9,450 bases of DNA, taken from an uncultured Sulfurovum sp. Lineage in GTDB: Bacteria; Campylobacterota; Campylobacteria; Campylobacterales; Sulfurovaceae. The notes beneath the pieces were generated by a model. The model saw only the letters and a list, made by a program, of their open reading frames with translations. It was not told the origin of the DNA and ran no database searches. The position numbers and the translations under genes were made by a program. The stretch lies in NCBI GenBank assembly GCA_937938065.1, contig CALDBH010000006.1, positions 1 to 9,450 on the forward strand, given 5' to 3'. This document shows positions 1-6,454 of this stretch, one piece after another (positions within the stretch are counted from its first letter, which is position 1; every line of letters begins with the position of its first letter).

Positions 1-15
1 TCTCTTTTTTCATTG

Positions 16-24
16 ATTATATCA
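16..24 (-). promoter_or_regulatory. Possible leftward extended -10 promoter at the window edge
   Basis: Read on the minus strand this is TGATATAAT, an extended -10 element (TGn directly before TATAAT). The expected -35 position (about 39-44) gives TTTAGC, a poor match. If real, it drives a gene leaving the window to the left, divergent from the exported-protein gene at 143. The sequence is AT-rich, so a chance match is quite possible. Confidence 0.25.
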
Positions 25-142
25 AAATAGAATTAAGTGCTAAATAGTAAAGGTAAAGAAGTACGTATGAGAAACATATATCAACACTAAAACTTAGTAT
101 TATACGATAAAATGATATACAACAATAAGTGAAGAGAGACCT

Positions 143-1666
143 ATGTGTAAAAATAAACACCTTGTCAATATCAATCATATTATCTGTATTTTACTATTCC
201 TTGTTTTTCTTTATCCAAGTAGTGCTATTGCCAACAAACAGATACAAGAAGAGTCCATCATTACACTACCTATACAAGCAGACCTTAGTGTCTTGGAAAA
301 ATACCTAAATGAATATGTTCCACAGGATGTCGCTGTCTTAGATGAGCGTGGTAAGGTCTGCGTGAAACCACAAGATATGAAGATACCTTTCATCCCAAAA
401 TGTAAAATAAAGGGCTTTAAAGTCTCTTGTAAAAATTGGACCAGAGACTTCAGAACAGTACCAAAAGTAAAATGTGATGTAAAGGGTTGGGTAAAAAGAA
501 ACGGACGTATCTTGCTCACTGGGAAAGGCTCAACATTGACATTTGCATTTCCAGTTAAGGCAGAAGCATCTGCAGATGGATATATATATGGGACGGCAAG
601 AGCTTCAGCGATCTTATATCTCAATGCTAAACTACACATCAATAGTGACTGGACTATTTCCATTGACATCACACATGATTTTGCGTGGTCAAATAGCCCC
701 GAATTAAAATTGTTTGATCTGTTTAACATAGATATTAAAAAAGTCATAGAACCAAAGCTTCGAAAAAGACTGGATAAATTTGCGAAAAAAGTACCAGAAC
801 TTCTTGGAAAACTTGACATTAAAGGAAGAATGGAAGAACAGTGGGAAGACATCCAAGAGCCTTTGAAAATAGATGATGATACTGATACCTATCTCTTATT
901 TCAACCCGATGTTGCTTCCTGTTCTCAAATTGATATCGTTGACCATGTTCTACGAAGTACGATAAGTGCAAGAGGTCAAACACAGATTCTTTTAGGAAAG
1001 CCTCCTGTAGATTATAATAAGACAAAGATTACAGATCTAGAAACAATCTGTTACAAGAAAGGGAAATTCAATTTTCACCTTCCTATCATGATCACGTATG
1101 AAGAGTTATTAGCCAGATCAAATAAAAAATATTCAGACGTCTATACCATAGATCTAGTAAAAAGTGTGATACCGGGAATGTTAAAGATATCCAACCCAAA
1201 GATAGGAAAGAGCAGTGATGGACGATTAAGTATATCTGCACATATAAGTTACGATAACAGAGATGAATGGTTGAAAACTTTTGATATGTACGATTGGTTC
1301 GATATAAACGGAGAGATAACCTTCACCGGTTTACCAAGAATCGATAAAGAGACTAGAACCCTCACTTTTGATGACCTAGTATATGATTCAACTACAAACA
1401 GTGATCTTTTTGATCTATTGATAGATGCTGCAGAACTGGCACCTATACAGTCTTATCTCGAAAGCCTTGTAAAATTTGATTATGGGGAAAAAATTGACGA
1501 AGGTATTGTGAAAGCGAACAAAGCCTTAAATGAAGTTTCGCAGGGCGATCTAAATGTTACTGGACGTTTAGAGACAGCAACCGTAGAAGACATTACGATT
1601 AACGAAAAAGACATTACGATCACTACTCGCCTATCAGGAGTATTGGATGCAAGTGCCGGGTTATAA
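143..1666 (+). CDS. Exported DUF4403-like protein of unknown function
   Basis: A 507-residue protein of unknown function. Residues 1-30 form a Sec-type signal peptide: a basic start, a hydrophobic core (about 12-24) and an Ala-Ile-Ala site at 28-30, so the mature protein is probably periplasmic or outer-membrane associated. No lipobox and no other membrane helix is visible. The rest alternates short beta-rich and charged stretches. Its opening (strand, then Leu-x-Lys-Tyr-Leu-Asn around 50-56), the Glu-x-Gln-Trp-x-x-Ile-Gln-x-Pro segment near 231-240 followed by a Leu-Leu-Phe-Gln-Pro strand, and its overall length resemble the DUF4403 family; this is recognition by eye, not a search. There are six mature cysteines (73, 87, 96, 111, 260, 303), four within 40 residues, so disulfides are plausible. 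The ATG at 143 follows AGAGAG at 133-138. It is monocistronic here and converges on rnpB, ending about 43 nt from it. Confidence 0.8.
   Translation: MCKNKHLVNINHIICILLFLVFLYPSSAIANKQIQEESIITLPIQADLSVLEKYLNEYVPQDVAVLDERGKVCVKPQDMKIPFIPKCKIKGFKVSCKNWTRDFRTVPKVKCDVKGWVKRNGRILLTGKGSTLTFAFPVKAEASADGYIYGTARASAILYLNAKLHINSDWTISIDITHDFAWSNSPELKLFDLFNIDIKKVIEPKLRKRLDKFAKKVPELLGKLDIKGRMEEQWEDIQEPLKIDDDTDTYLLFQPDVASCSQIDIVDHVLRSTISARGQTQILLGKPPVDYNKTKITDLETICYKKGKFNFHLPIMITYEELLARSNKKYSDVYTIDLVKSVIPGMLKISNPKIGKSSDGRLSISAHISYDNRDEWLKTFDMYDWFDINGEITFTGLPRIDKETRTLTFDDLVYDSTTNSDLFDLLIDAAELAPIQSYLESLVKFDYGEKIDEGIVKANKALNEVSQGDLNVTGRLETATVEDITINEKDITITTRLSGVLDASAGL
1587..1620 (+). repeat. Short direct repeat in the 3' end of the exported-protein gene
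   Basis: The 13-nt word AAGACATTACGAT occurs at 1587-1599 and 1608-1620, in the same reading frame and 21 nt apart. It encodes a repeated Asp-Ile-Thr-Ile strand segment (near residues 483-486 and 490-493). It may be a small in-frame duplication or simply a repeated beta-strand motif. Confidence 0.6.
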
Positions 1667-1684
1667 AATTTATGAGAAAAATTT
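1666..1684. terminator. Weak A/T-only stem between two convergent genes
   Basis: AAATTT at 1666-1671 and 1679-1684 can pair across a 7-nt loop. The element lies just after the stop of the exported-protein gene and beyond the 3' end of rnpB, where a shared terminator would be expected. With six A-T pairs and no GC content it is a weak candidate. No better intrinsic terminator is visible between 1667 and 1708. Confidence 0.25.
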
Positions 1685-1708
1685 AGTGATTATTCATAGA
1701 TAGATAAT

Positions 1709-2047
1709 AGGTGCAACGATAAGCCGGGTTTTGTCGTGGGTAGTTATTTATCTAGACGTATTGTTGCCAATACGTTCAAGCGAAGTATGTGTGCTGATCT
1801 AACAGCTTGTGAGACTTATACCATATACTTCTTGCTGCGGACAGGGTTTACCTAGCTGCCTATGTTACCATAAGCACTGGTGGGCTCTTACCCCACCCTT
1901 TCACTATCACCACCGAAGTGGCTACCTACTTTCTGTTGCACTTGCCCTCAGATTACTCTGGCCATCCGTTAGATGGAGCCCTGTCTCACTTGCAGCCCGG
2001 ACTTTCCTCTCGTGACTTAATGTCACCAGCAACCACCTGTTGCACCT
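1709..2047 (-). ncRNA. rnpB: RNase P RNA, bacterial type A
   Basis: This is the catalytic RNA of ribonuclease P, which removes 5' leaders from pre-tRNAs. On the minus strand the universal 5' block GAGGAAAGTCCGGGCT is at 2009-1994 and the matching 3' block ACAAAACCCGGCTTA at 1734-1720; together these form the P4 core. The middle conserved block (GTGAAAGGGTGGGGTAAGAG, followed by CCCACCAG) is at about 1903-1876. The L15 loop that binds the tRNA CCA end (GGTAAACC) is at 1852-1845, which marks a type A RNA. The ends pair perfectly as helix P1 (nine pairs, 2047-2039 with 1717-1709), giving about 339 nt. The mature ends are inferred from P1 and the promoter, so either may be off by a few bases. The gene is convergent with the exported-protein gene, and its protein partner gene rnpA is not nearby. 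Confidence 0.97.
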
Positions 2048-2054
2048 TGATGGA

Positions 2055-2083
2055 ATTATACCATATAAAAAGATAAGTGTTAA
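2055..2083 (-). promoter_or_regulatory. Sigma-70 promoter of rnpB
   Basis: On the minus strand TTAACA (2083-2078) is followed by exactly 17 nt and then a perfect TATAAT (2060-2055). Transcription starting about 7 nt further on would begin near 2048, right at the P1 helix of RNase P RNA. The -35 is one base from consensus, fitting a constitutively and strongly expressed stable RNA. Confidence 0.85.
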
Positions 2084-2167
2084 GGTGTGAGGGTAAAATG
2101 ATATGAATTTATTTTAGTGGAATACAAATGAATTTGAAAGTATGAGGTAGAGAAACCCCTGTAGTAT

Positions 2168-2182
2168 AAGAGTAATATACTC
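2168..2182 (-). terminator. Small hairpin after the HMA-protein gene
   Basis: AGAGTA and TACTCT form a six-pair stem with a 3-nt loop just beyond the stop of the HMA-domain gene. No U-run follows on the minus strand, so it could be a weak terminator or a 3' stability element. Boundaries are approximate to within a few bases. Confidence 0.3.
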
Positions 2183-2186
2183 TAGT

Positions 2187-2465
2187 TTAACTATTCATTT
2201 TACCTATTGCACAAGAAACAAAACTTTTTGCTTTTGCTGAAGTGCTGTCCATGAAACTCATCTCTTCTGTAGCTAAAGGATACCCGAGTTCTCTCAATGC
2301 TTTAGATAACTTATCTACATCCTTGTTTTCCATATCTAACGTAATTTTACGTGGCAGGACCTCTAGATTGACTTCGATCTCTCCAAACTCTTTGGCAAGT
2401 TTACTTTTAAGTGTCGAGGCACACCCCCCACACTTAACATTGAAGACCTCAAATGATTGCTGCAT
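2187..2465 (-). CDS. Small heavy-metal-associated (HMA) domain protein, CopZ-like
   Basis: A 92-residue cytoplasmic protein with no signal peptide. Residues 1-66 form one HMA domain (beta-alpha-beta-beta-alpha-beta): Phe-Glu-Val-x-Asn-Val, the metal-binding loop Cys-Gly-Gly-Cys at 12-15, and the closing Leu-Gly-Tyr-Pro at 60-63. HMA domains of this size usually carry Cu(I) or another soft metal and deliver it to P-type ATPases or regulators. A tail of about 25 residues follows, ending Ala-Lys-Ser-Phe-Val-Ser-Cys-Ala-Ile-Gly-Lys with a third cysteine at 85. From memory, similar tails occur in Campylobacterota proteins. No copper ATPase or metal regulator gene is adjacent, so the metal cannot be assigned. 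The ATG is preceded by AGGAG six bases upstream. The gene is monocistronic, lying between rnpB and the sucD hairpin. Confidence 0.85.
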   Translation of the reverse strand: MQQSFEVFNVKCGGCASTLKSKLAKEFGEIEVNLEVLPRKITLDMENKDVDKLSKALRELGYPLATEEMSFMDSTSAKAKSFVSCAIGKMNS

Positions 2466-2495
2466 AAATAACTCCTGACGATTTAATATAAGAGT

Positions 2496-2501
2496 ATTAT
2501 A
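2496..2501 (-). promoter_or_regulatory. Probable -10 element for the HMA-protein gene
   Basis: A perfect TATAAT on the minus strand, about 31 nt upstream of the ATG. The -35 position (about 2519-2524) reads TTCTTT, a poor match. Campylobacterota vegetative promoters often lack a recognisable -35, so the -10 alone is reasonable evidence. Confidence 0.5.
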
Positions 2502-2532
2502 GTCAAAAAAGGTAAATGAAAGAAGTATATCG

Positions 2533-2549
2533 TGATTATTTTTTAATCA
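2533..2549. promoter_or_regulatory. Inverted repeat upstream of the HMA-protein promoter
   Basis: TGATTA and TAATCA surround TTTTT, making a perfect 6-bp inverted repeat about 30 bp upstream of the putative -10. It could be an operator for a dimeric regulator. The half-sites resemble FNR ones, but the spacing does not fit TTGAT-N4-ATCAA, so no regulator is assigned. In AT-rich DNA chance is a serious alternative. Confidence 0.2.
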
Positions 2550-2598
2550 AATATGCTAAAAATAGGGTTAATGAAAAAGTTGTAGGAAAATATGTAGC

Positions 2599-2616
2599 GT
2601 GGGCACGAATGCCCAC
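2599..2616 (-). terminator. Probable sucCD terminator hairpin with a UUCG loop
   Basis: On the minus strand GTGGGCA (2616-2610 reads as the partner arm) and TGCCCAC make a perfect 7-bp, GC-rich stem around a TTCG loop, 36 nt after the sucD stop and ahead of the HMA-protein promoter. The following bases (GCTACATATTTT) contain only a late, broken T-run. It is therefore a plausible terminator or 3'-end protecting hairpin, not a textbook intrinsic terminator. Confidence 0.6.
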
Positions 2617-2651
2617 TAAAAGTATTTGGATATTTTACGAAAGGAATGGAA

Positions 2652-3521
2652 TTAAGAAAGAACTTCTTTAACTGCTTTACCGATCTCAGCTGGTGAAACA
2701 ACAACTTTCACACCTGCTGCTTCAAGTGCATCCATTTTTTCTTTTGCAGTACCTGCTGAACCAGATACAATTGCACCAGCATGACCCATAGTTTTACCTT
2801 TAGGCGCAGTTTGACCTGCGATAAAAGCAACAACCGGCTTAGTAATCTGCTCTTTTATAAGTTTTGCTGCTTGAATTTCAAGATCTCCACCGATCTCACC
2901 GATCATAACGATACATTCAGTATCTGGATCAGCTTCAAACATTGGTAAAAGTTGATTGTATGAAAGACCAATAATTGGGTCTCCACCAATTCCAACTGCT
3001 GTTGTAATTCCATAACCTGCTTGAACAACTTGGTTAGTACCTTCGTATGTTAACGTTCCAGATTTAGAAATAAGACCAACATTACCTTTTTTGAAAATCA
3101 TACCAGGCATAATTCCAATTTTACACTCTTCAGCAGTAATAATACCAGGACAGTTTGGCCCTAATGTTTTCATGCCGTGCTTAGTAGCATGAGCTTTAGC
3201 CATTTGCATGTCTTTCACTGGAGCGCCTTCAGTAATAATTACTGCTAGTTCAATTCCTGCTTCAGCAGCTTCCATTACAGCATCACCAACAAACGCAGGT
3301 GGAACGAAAATCATAGAAACAGTAGCACCTGTAGTTTTTACAGCATCAGATACTGTGTTAAAAACTGGTTTACCTAGGTGTGTTTGACCACCTTTATTTG
3401 GAGTTACACCACCAACGATATTTGTACCATATTCTATACACTGCTCAGCATGAAAAGAACCCTCTTTTCCTGTAAAACCTTGAACGATTACTTTTGTATC
3501 TTTATTTACTAAAATTGACAT
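2652..3521 (-). CDS. sucD: Succinyl-CoA synthetase (ADP-forming), alpha subunit
   Basis: The alpha subunit of the enzyme interconverting succinyl-CoA with succinate and ATP; run toward succinyl-CoA, it is a step of the reductive TCA cycle. The length of 289 residues is normal. The N-terminal Rossmann CoA-binding domain shows Gly-Phe-Thr-Gly-Lys-Glu-Gly at 15-21 and Gly-Pro-Asn-Cys-Pro-Gly at 121-126. The ligase domain carries Ser-Lys-Ser-Gly-Thr-Leu-Thr-Tyr-Glu at 152-160. The phosphorylated active-site histidine is His247 in Gly-Lys-Thr-Met-Gly-His-Ala-Gly. The ATG lies 3 nt beyond the sucC stop, and its Shine-Dalgarno sequence (AAGGAG) lies inside the last sucC codons, so translation is probably coupled and the two subunits are made in equal amounts. 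It is the last gene of its unit. Confidence 0.97.
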   Translation of the reverse strand: MSILVNKDTKVIVQGFTGKEGSFHAEQCIEYGTNIVGGVTPNKGGQTHLGKPVFNTVSDAVKTTGATVSMIFVPPAFVGDAVMEAAEAGIELAVIITEGAPVKDMQMAKAHATKHGMKTLGPNCPGIITAEECKIGIMPGMIFKKGNVGLISKSGTLTYEGTNQVVQAGYGITTAVGIGGDPIIGLSYNQLLPMFEADPDTECIVMIGEIGGDLEIQAAKLIKEQITKPVVAFIAGQTAPKGKTMGHAGAIVSGSAGTAKEKMDALEAAGVKVVVSPAEIGKAVKEVLS

Positions 3522-3524
3522 TGA

Positions 3525-4697
3525 TTATTCTCCTTTTGCCGCAGCTACAGCTTTTGCTGCACCGTCACCTAAATCATCACCAACGATCAAGTTAGCGATG
3601 TTTGCATTCTTAAGAATTTCAGATGCCTCTGGAGCATTTGTTCCATCAAGACGAACAATAACTGGTACATTTACATCTGTTATTTTTGTAGCTTCAATAA
3701 TACCGTTTGCGATACGATCACAACGAACAATACCACCAAAAATATTAACAAAAATTGCTTTTACCTTAGGGTTTTTAAGAATGATCTCAAAACCTTTTGC
3801 AACAGTCTCTGCATTTGCAGAACCACCAACATCAAGGAAGTTAGCTGGAGTTCCACCCATGTAGTTAATCGTATCCATAGTCCCCATCGCAAGACCAGCA
3901 CCGTTTACCATACAACCAATTTCACCATCAAGTGCTACATATGAAAGACCATAGTGAGAAGCTTCAATTTCATCAGCATCTTCTTCTGTCAAGTCTCTCA
4001 TTGCAGCTATCACTGGTTGACGACCAAGTGCAGAGTTATCAAAGCCCATTTTCCCATCTAGTGCTAAGAACTCGCCTGAACCAGTTCTAACAAGTGGATT
4101 GATCTCGATCATCTCTGCATCATTTTCCATGTAAAGTTTGAAAAGTTTTTGTGCAAATGAGATAATATTTTTTTGTTCAGCTTTATCAGAAATACCTAAA
4201 CCAAATGCTAACTCACGTCCGTGAAAACCTTGAAAACCAATAGCTGGATCAACAGGTATTGTAATGATTTTTTCTGGAGTATTTTCAGCAACATCTTCGA
4301 TGTTCATACCACCCTCAGTAGAAGCCATGATTAAAGGCATTTCTAGCTTTCTATCAAGTACTACAGAGAGATAAAACTCATCTTTTATATCAGCACCATC
4401 TTCGATGTAAAGTTTTTGAACTAATTTACCCTCAGCAGTAGTCTGGTGAGTTACCAAAGTCATACCAAGAATTTCATTAGCTAAAGTTTCTACTTCATCA
4501 AGGTTCTTAGCAAGTTTAACACCACCGCCAAGACCACGACCACCCGCGTGTATTTGAGCTTTAACAACCCAAACAGGGCCACCTAACTCTTCTGCAGCGA
4601 TTACTGCATCTTTAACACTCTCTACCATTATACCTTTTGGTGTTGGTACACCATACTTGGCAAAAATCTGTTTTGCCTGATACTCATGAACATTCAC
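3525..4697 (-). CDS. sucC: Succinyl-CoA synthetase (ADP-forming), beta subunit
   Basis: The nucleotide-binding partner of SucD, working as a cytoplasmic alpha-beta complex. The start is taken as the GTG at 4697, giving 390 residues and the family's usual opening Met-Asn-Val-His-Glu-Tyr-Gln-Ala-Lys; AGGAG lies six bases upstream. An in-frame ATG at 4733 would add 12 residues foreign to the family and overlap the -10 element. The ATP-grasp domain includes Lys-Ala-Gln-Ile-His-Ala-Gly-Gly-Arg-Gly at 46-55 and the metal-binding Glu-Ile-Asn-Pro-Leu at 198-202, followed by Asp-Gly-Lys-Met-Gly-Phe-Asp at 214-220. The C-terminal ligase domain has Asn-Gly-Ala-Gly-Leu-Ala-Met at 265-271, Gly-Gly-Ser-Ala-Asn at 291-295 and Asn-Ile-Phe-Gly-Gly-Ile at 318-323. 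First gene of the sucC-sucD unit. Confidence 0.97.
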   Translation of the reverse strand: MNVHEYQAKQIFAKYGVPTPKGIMVESVKDAVIAAEELGGPVWVVKAQIHAGGRGLGGGVKLAKNLDEVETLANEILGMTLVTHQTTAEGKLVQKLYIEDGADIKDEFYLSVVLDRKLEMPLIMASTEGGMNIEDVAENTPEKIITIPVDPAIGFQGFHGRELAFGLGISDKAEQKNIISFAQKLFKLYMENDAEMIEINPLVRTGSGEFLALDGKMGFDNSALGRQPVIAAMRDLTEEDADEIEASHYGLSYVALDGEIGCMVNGAGLAMGTMDTINYMGGTPANFLDVGGSANAETVAKGFEIILKNPKVKAIFVNIFGGIVRCDRIANGIIEATKITDVNVPVIVRLDGTNAPEASEILKNANIANLIVGDDLGDGAAKAVAAAKGE

Positions 4698-4703
4698 TTC
4701 GTA

Positions 4704-4708
4704 CTCCT
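4704..4708 (-). promoter_or_regulatory. Ribosome binding site that fixes the GTG start of sucC
   Basis: AGGAG on the minus strand, six bases before the GTG at 4697. The in-frame ATG at 4733 has no comparable site, and family alignment (protein beginning Met-Asn-Val-His-Glu-Tyr) also favours the GTG. Confidence 0.85.
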
Positions 4709-4724
4709 TTTTTATAATGCATTT

Positions 4725-4730
4725 ATTATA
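4725..4730 (-). promoter_or_regulatory. Probable -10 element of the sucCD unit
   Basis: A perfect TATAAT on the minus strand, about 28 nt upstream of the GTG start, leaving room for a short leader containing the Shine-Dalgarno site. No good -35 is seen near 4748-4753. The fumC hairpin further upstream supports an independent start here. Confidence 0.5.
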
Positions 4731-4792
4731 CAATTTTAGATGATAAGAGTTGATTAATTAAAGTATTAAAGATAATAATTCTTGAAATGTGT

Positions 4793-4806
4793 TGTGTATT
4801 TACACA
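4793..4806. promoter_or_regulatory. 14-bp inverted repeat upstream of sucC, operator candidate
   Basis: TGTGTA and TACACA are separated by TT, forming a perfect 6+2+6 palindrome. It lies about 62 bp upstream of the putative sucC -10 and downstream of the fumC hairpin. The loop would be too small for a good RNA hairpin, so a protein-binding site is more likely than a terminator. It matches no operator I can name. Confidence 0.35.
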
Positions 4807-4851
4807 GTAATTAGGAGTTATTTACTCTTATTTAAAAGCGTTAAAACTATA

Positions 4852-4873
4852 CTCCTTTTCGTTGAAAAAGGAG
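4852..4873 (-). terminator. Probable fumC terminator hairpin
   Basis: CTCCTTTT and AAAAGGAG form a perfect 8-bp stem with a 6-nt loop, 13 nt beyond the fumC stop. On the minus strand the 3' arm is followed by TATAGTTTTAAC, a weak T-rich tail. Position and stem make a fumC 3' end the best reading. The 3' arm also looks like a Shine-Dalgarno sequence, but no start codon follows at a useful distance. Confidence 0.6.
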
Positions 4874-4886
4874 CAATAATAAAGTA

Positions 4887-6284
4887 TTAAGATTTTGGTG
4901 CGATCATCTCTTCAGGCTTCACATTTTTATCAAAATCTTCAGCAGACATAAATCCAAGTGCTACGGCCTCTTCTTTAAGTGTTGTTCCATTAGCATGTGC
5001 ACTCTTCGCAATTTTAGCTGCATTTTCATAACCTATATGTGGATTCAATGCTGTGACTAACATCAAAGAGTCATTGAGGTATTGATCAATATTTTCTCTG
5101 ACCGGTTCTATTCCCACTGCACAATGTCTATCAAAACTTCTCATCATGTCAGCAAGTAGTCTGGTTGATTGTAAAATGTTATATGCGATCACCGGTTTAA
5201 ATACATTCAGTTCAAAGTTCCCCTGTGATGCTGCGACACCAACTGTTGCATCGTTACCCATGACCTGTACAGCAACCATTGTCATAGCTTCTGCTTGTGT
5301 TGGATTTACTTTTCCTGGCATGATTGATGAACCTGGTTCATTTGCAGGGATCTCGATCTCTCCCAAACCACATCTGGGACCTGATGCTAACCATCTTATA
5401 TCATTCGCTATTTTCATAAGATTTGCGGCAAGTGCTTTAAGTGAACCGCTGAGCACTACTTCAGCATCATGTCCTGTCAGAGCATGAAACTTATTTGGTT
5501 GAGAAACAAATCCATAATTTGTTGCCATAAACTGATTCAGTTGCACGACTACTCTTTGTGAAAACTCTGGGTGTGAATTAAGACCCGTACCCACAGCCGT
5601 ACCTCCGATTGCAAGTTCTTTACAGTATACCAGTGCATCATTAATTTGCTTGAGATTAGTCTCTAACATCGATACATACCCAGAGAGTTCTTGTCCCAAT
5701 GTAAGTGGCGTTGCATCTTGAAGGTGAGTTCTGCCTATCTTCACTACATCAGAAAAAGTTTTCGCTTTTTCATCCAGTGTATTTTTCAGTTGGCTTAGTG
5801 TGGGGATGAGAGTATCGGTTACCGCTACAACTTCAGCGATACGCATAGCAGTGGGATACGTGTCATTTGAACTCTGTCCTTTGTTTACATCATCATTAGG
5901 ATGAACCAGATTTTCTTGTGTAAAATCTCCACCTAAGATCTCCGTTGCTTTATTTGCAACGACTTCATTCATATTCATATTTGACTGTGTGCCTGAACCC
6001 GTTTGCCATACTACAAGTGGGAAGTTGTCATCCAGTACACCTGAGAGAACCACATCACATGCCTTAGATATCGCCGTTGTTTTTTCATCATTGAGACGGC
6101 CTAAAGACTGGTTGACCAAAGCACAGGCTTTTTTCAAATTTGCAAAACCATAAACCACTTCAAGAGGCATTTTTTCATTACCTATCTCAAAATTATGTAA
6201 TGATCTTTGTGTTTGTGCTCCCCAGTATTTCTCAGCAGGAACATTCATCTCTCCCATTGTATCTTTTTCTATTCTATAATCCAT
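4887..6284 (-). CDS. fumC: Fumarate hydratase, class II
   Basis: Oxygen-stable, cofactor-free homotetrameric fumarase, catalysing fumarate + water to (S)-malate. The 465 residues are close to the E. coli FumC length. It shows the superfamily blocks: Gly-Ser-Gly-Thr-Gln-Ser-Asn-Met-Asn at 96-104, His-Pro-Asn-Asp-Asp-Val-Asn at 128-134 leading to Gln-Ser-Ser-Asn-Asp at 137-141, the catalytic Gly-Arg-Thr-His-Leu-Gln-Asp with His187, and the signature loop [10 protein letters not shown] at 318-327 carrying the catalytic serine. This combination separates fumarase from aspartase, which has the same fold. The ATG at 6284 follows AAGGA by a suitable distance. Gaps of about 170-190 nt and hairpins on both sides suggest a separate unit. 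It duplicates the activity of the unrelated class I enzyme encoded immediately upstream. Confidence 0.97.
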   Translation of the reverse strand: MDYRIEKDTMGEMNVPAEKYWGAQTQRSLHNFEIGNEKMPLEVVYGFANLKKACALVNQSLGRLNDEKTTAISKACDVVLSGVLDDNFPLVVWQTGSGTQSNMNMNEVVANKATEILGGDFTQENLVHPNDDVNKGQSSNDTYPTAMRIAEVVAVTDTLIPTLSQLKNTLDEKAKTFSDVVKIGRTHLQDATPLTLGQELSGYVSMLETNLKQINDALVYCKELAIGGTAVGTGLNSHPEFSQRVVVQLNQFMATNYGFVSQPNKFHALTGHDAEVVLSGSLKALAANLMKIANDIRWLASGPRCGLGEIEIPANEPGSSIMPGKVNPTQAEAMTMVAVQVMGNDATVGVAASQGNFELNVFKPVIAYNILQSTRLLADMMRSFDRHCAVGIEPVRENIDQYLNDSLMLVTALNPHIGYENAAKIAKSAHANGTTLKEEAVALGFMSAEDFDKNVKPEEMIAPKS

Positions 6285-6301
6285 GGGTAATCCTTTTATG
6301 T

Positions 6302-6320
6302 ATCATAATTACTTATAATA
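6302..6320 (-). promoter_or_regulatory. Possible promoter region of fumC
   Basis: Two overlapping -10-like words lie upstream of fumC on the minus strand: TATTAT (6320-6315) and TATGAT (6307-6302). Neither has a convincing -35. TATTAT leaves a more sensible leader before the ATG at 6284. The upstream hairpin at 6398-6429 makes a separate fumC promoter plausible, but the sequence does not prove it. Confidence 0.3.
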
Positions 6321-6397
6321 CTCTGTTTCGGTTAATGAAATATTTACTAAGATAAAGAAGTTAAAAAAAGGGGAATAGTTATATGTGGGAGGGGCAG

Positions 6398-6429
6398 GTA
6401 ACACTGTATTTATTCAAATACAATGTTAC
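6398..6429 (-). terminator. Long hairpin after the mdh-fumA-fumB unit
   Basis: GTAACA and TGTTAC, then TGTATTT and AAATACA, form a 14-pair stem with one internal mismatch (C6404 against A6423) and a 4-nt loop, starting about 25 nt beyond the fumarase beta stop. On the minus strand the 3' arm is followed by a C-rich stretch, not a T-run; a run of seven T comes about 35 nt later. It may act as an RNA 3'-end protector, with termination at the later T-run or through a factor. Confidence 0.5.
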
Positions 6430-6454
6430 TGAATTTAGGTATGATTTTTAAGTT

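Noticed and set aside
211..852. 213-codon minus-strand open frame
   Set aside because: Shadow of the exported-protein gene, which has a signal peptide, a start site and a protein-like composition in the plus frame.
1809..2015. 68-codon plus-strand open frame
   Set aside because: It lies wholly antisense to RNase P RNA and is cysteine- and proline-rich in a way that mirrors the structured RNA; no ribosome site.
2533..2549. FNR-type binding site upstream of the HMA gene
   Set aside because: The half-sites look similar but the spacing is wrong for TTGAT-N4-ATCAA; kept only as an unassigned inverted repeat.
4698..4733. Upstream ATG start for sucC adding 12 residues
   Set aside because: The extra residues are not family-like, the ATG has no ribosome site, and it overlaps the likely -10; the GTG at 4697 has AGGAG and gives the standard N-terminus.
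4860..4880. Shine-Dalgarno-like AAAAGGAG in the fumC 3' hairpin as a sign of a small gene
   Set aside because: No start codon follows at a workable distance and the frames downstream are closed; the sequence is better explained as a hairpin arm.
6140..6355. 71-codon plus-strand open frame with a hydrophobic stretch
   Set aside because: Mostly antisense to the fumC 5' end and its promoter region, with no ribosome site.
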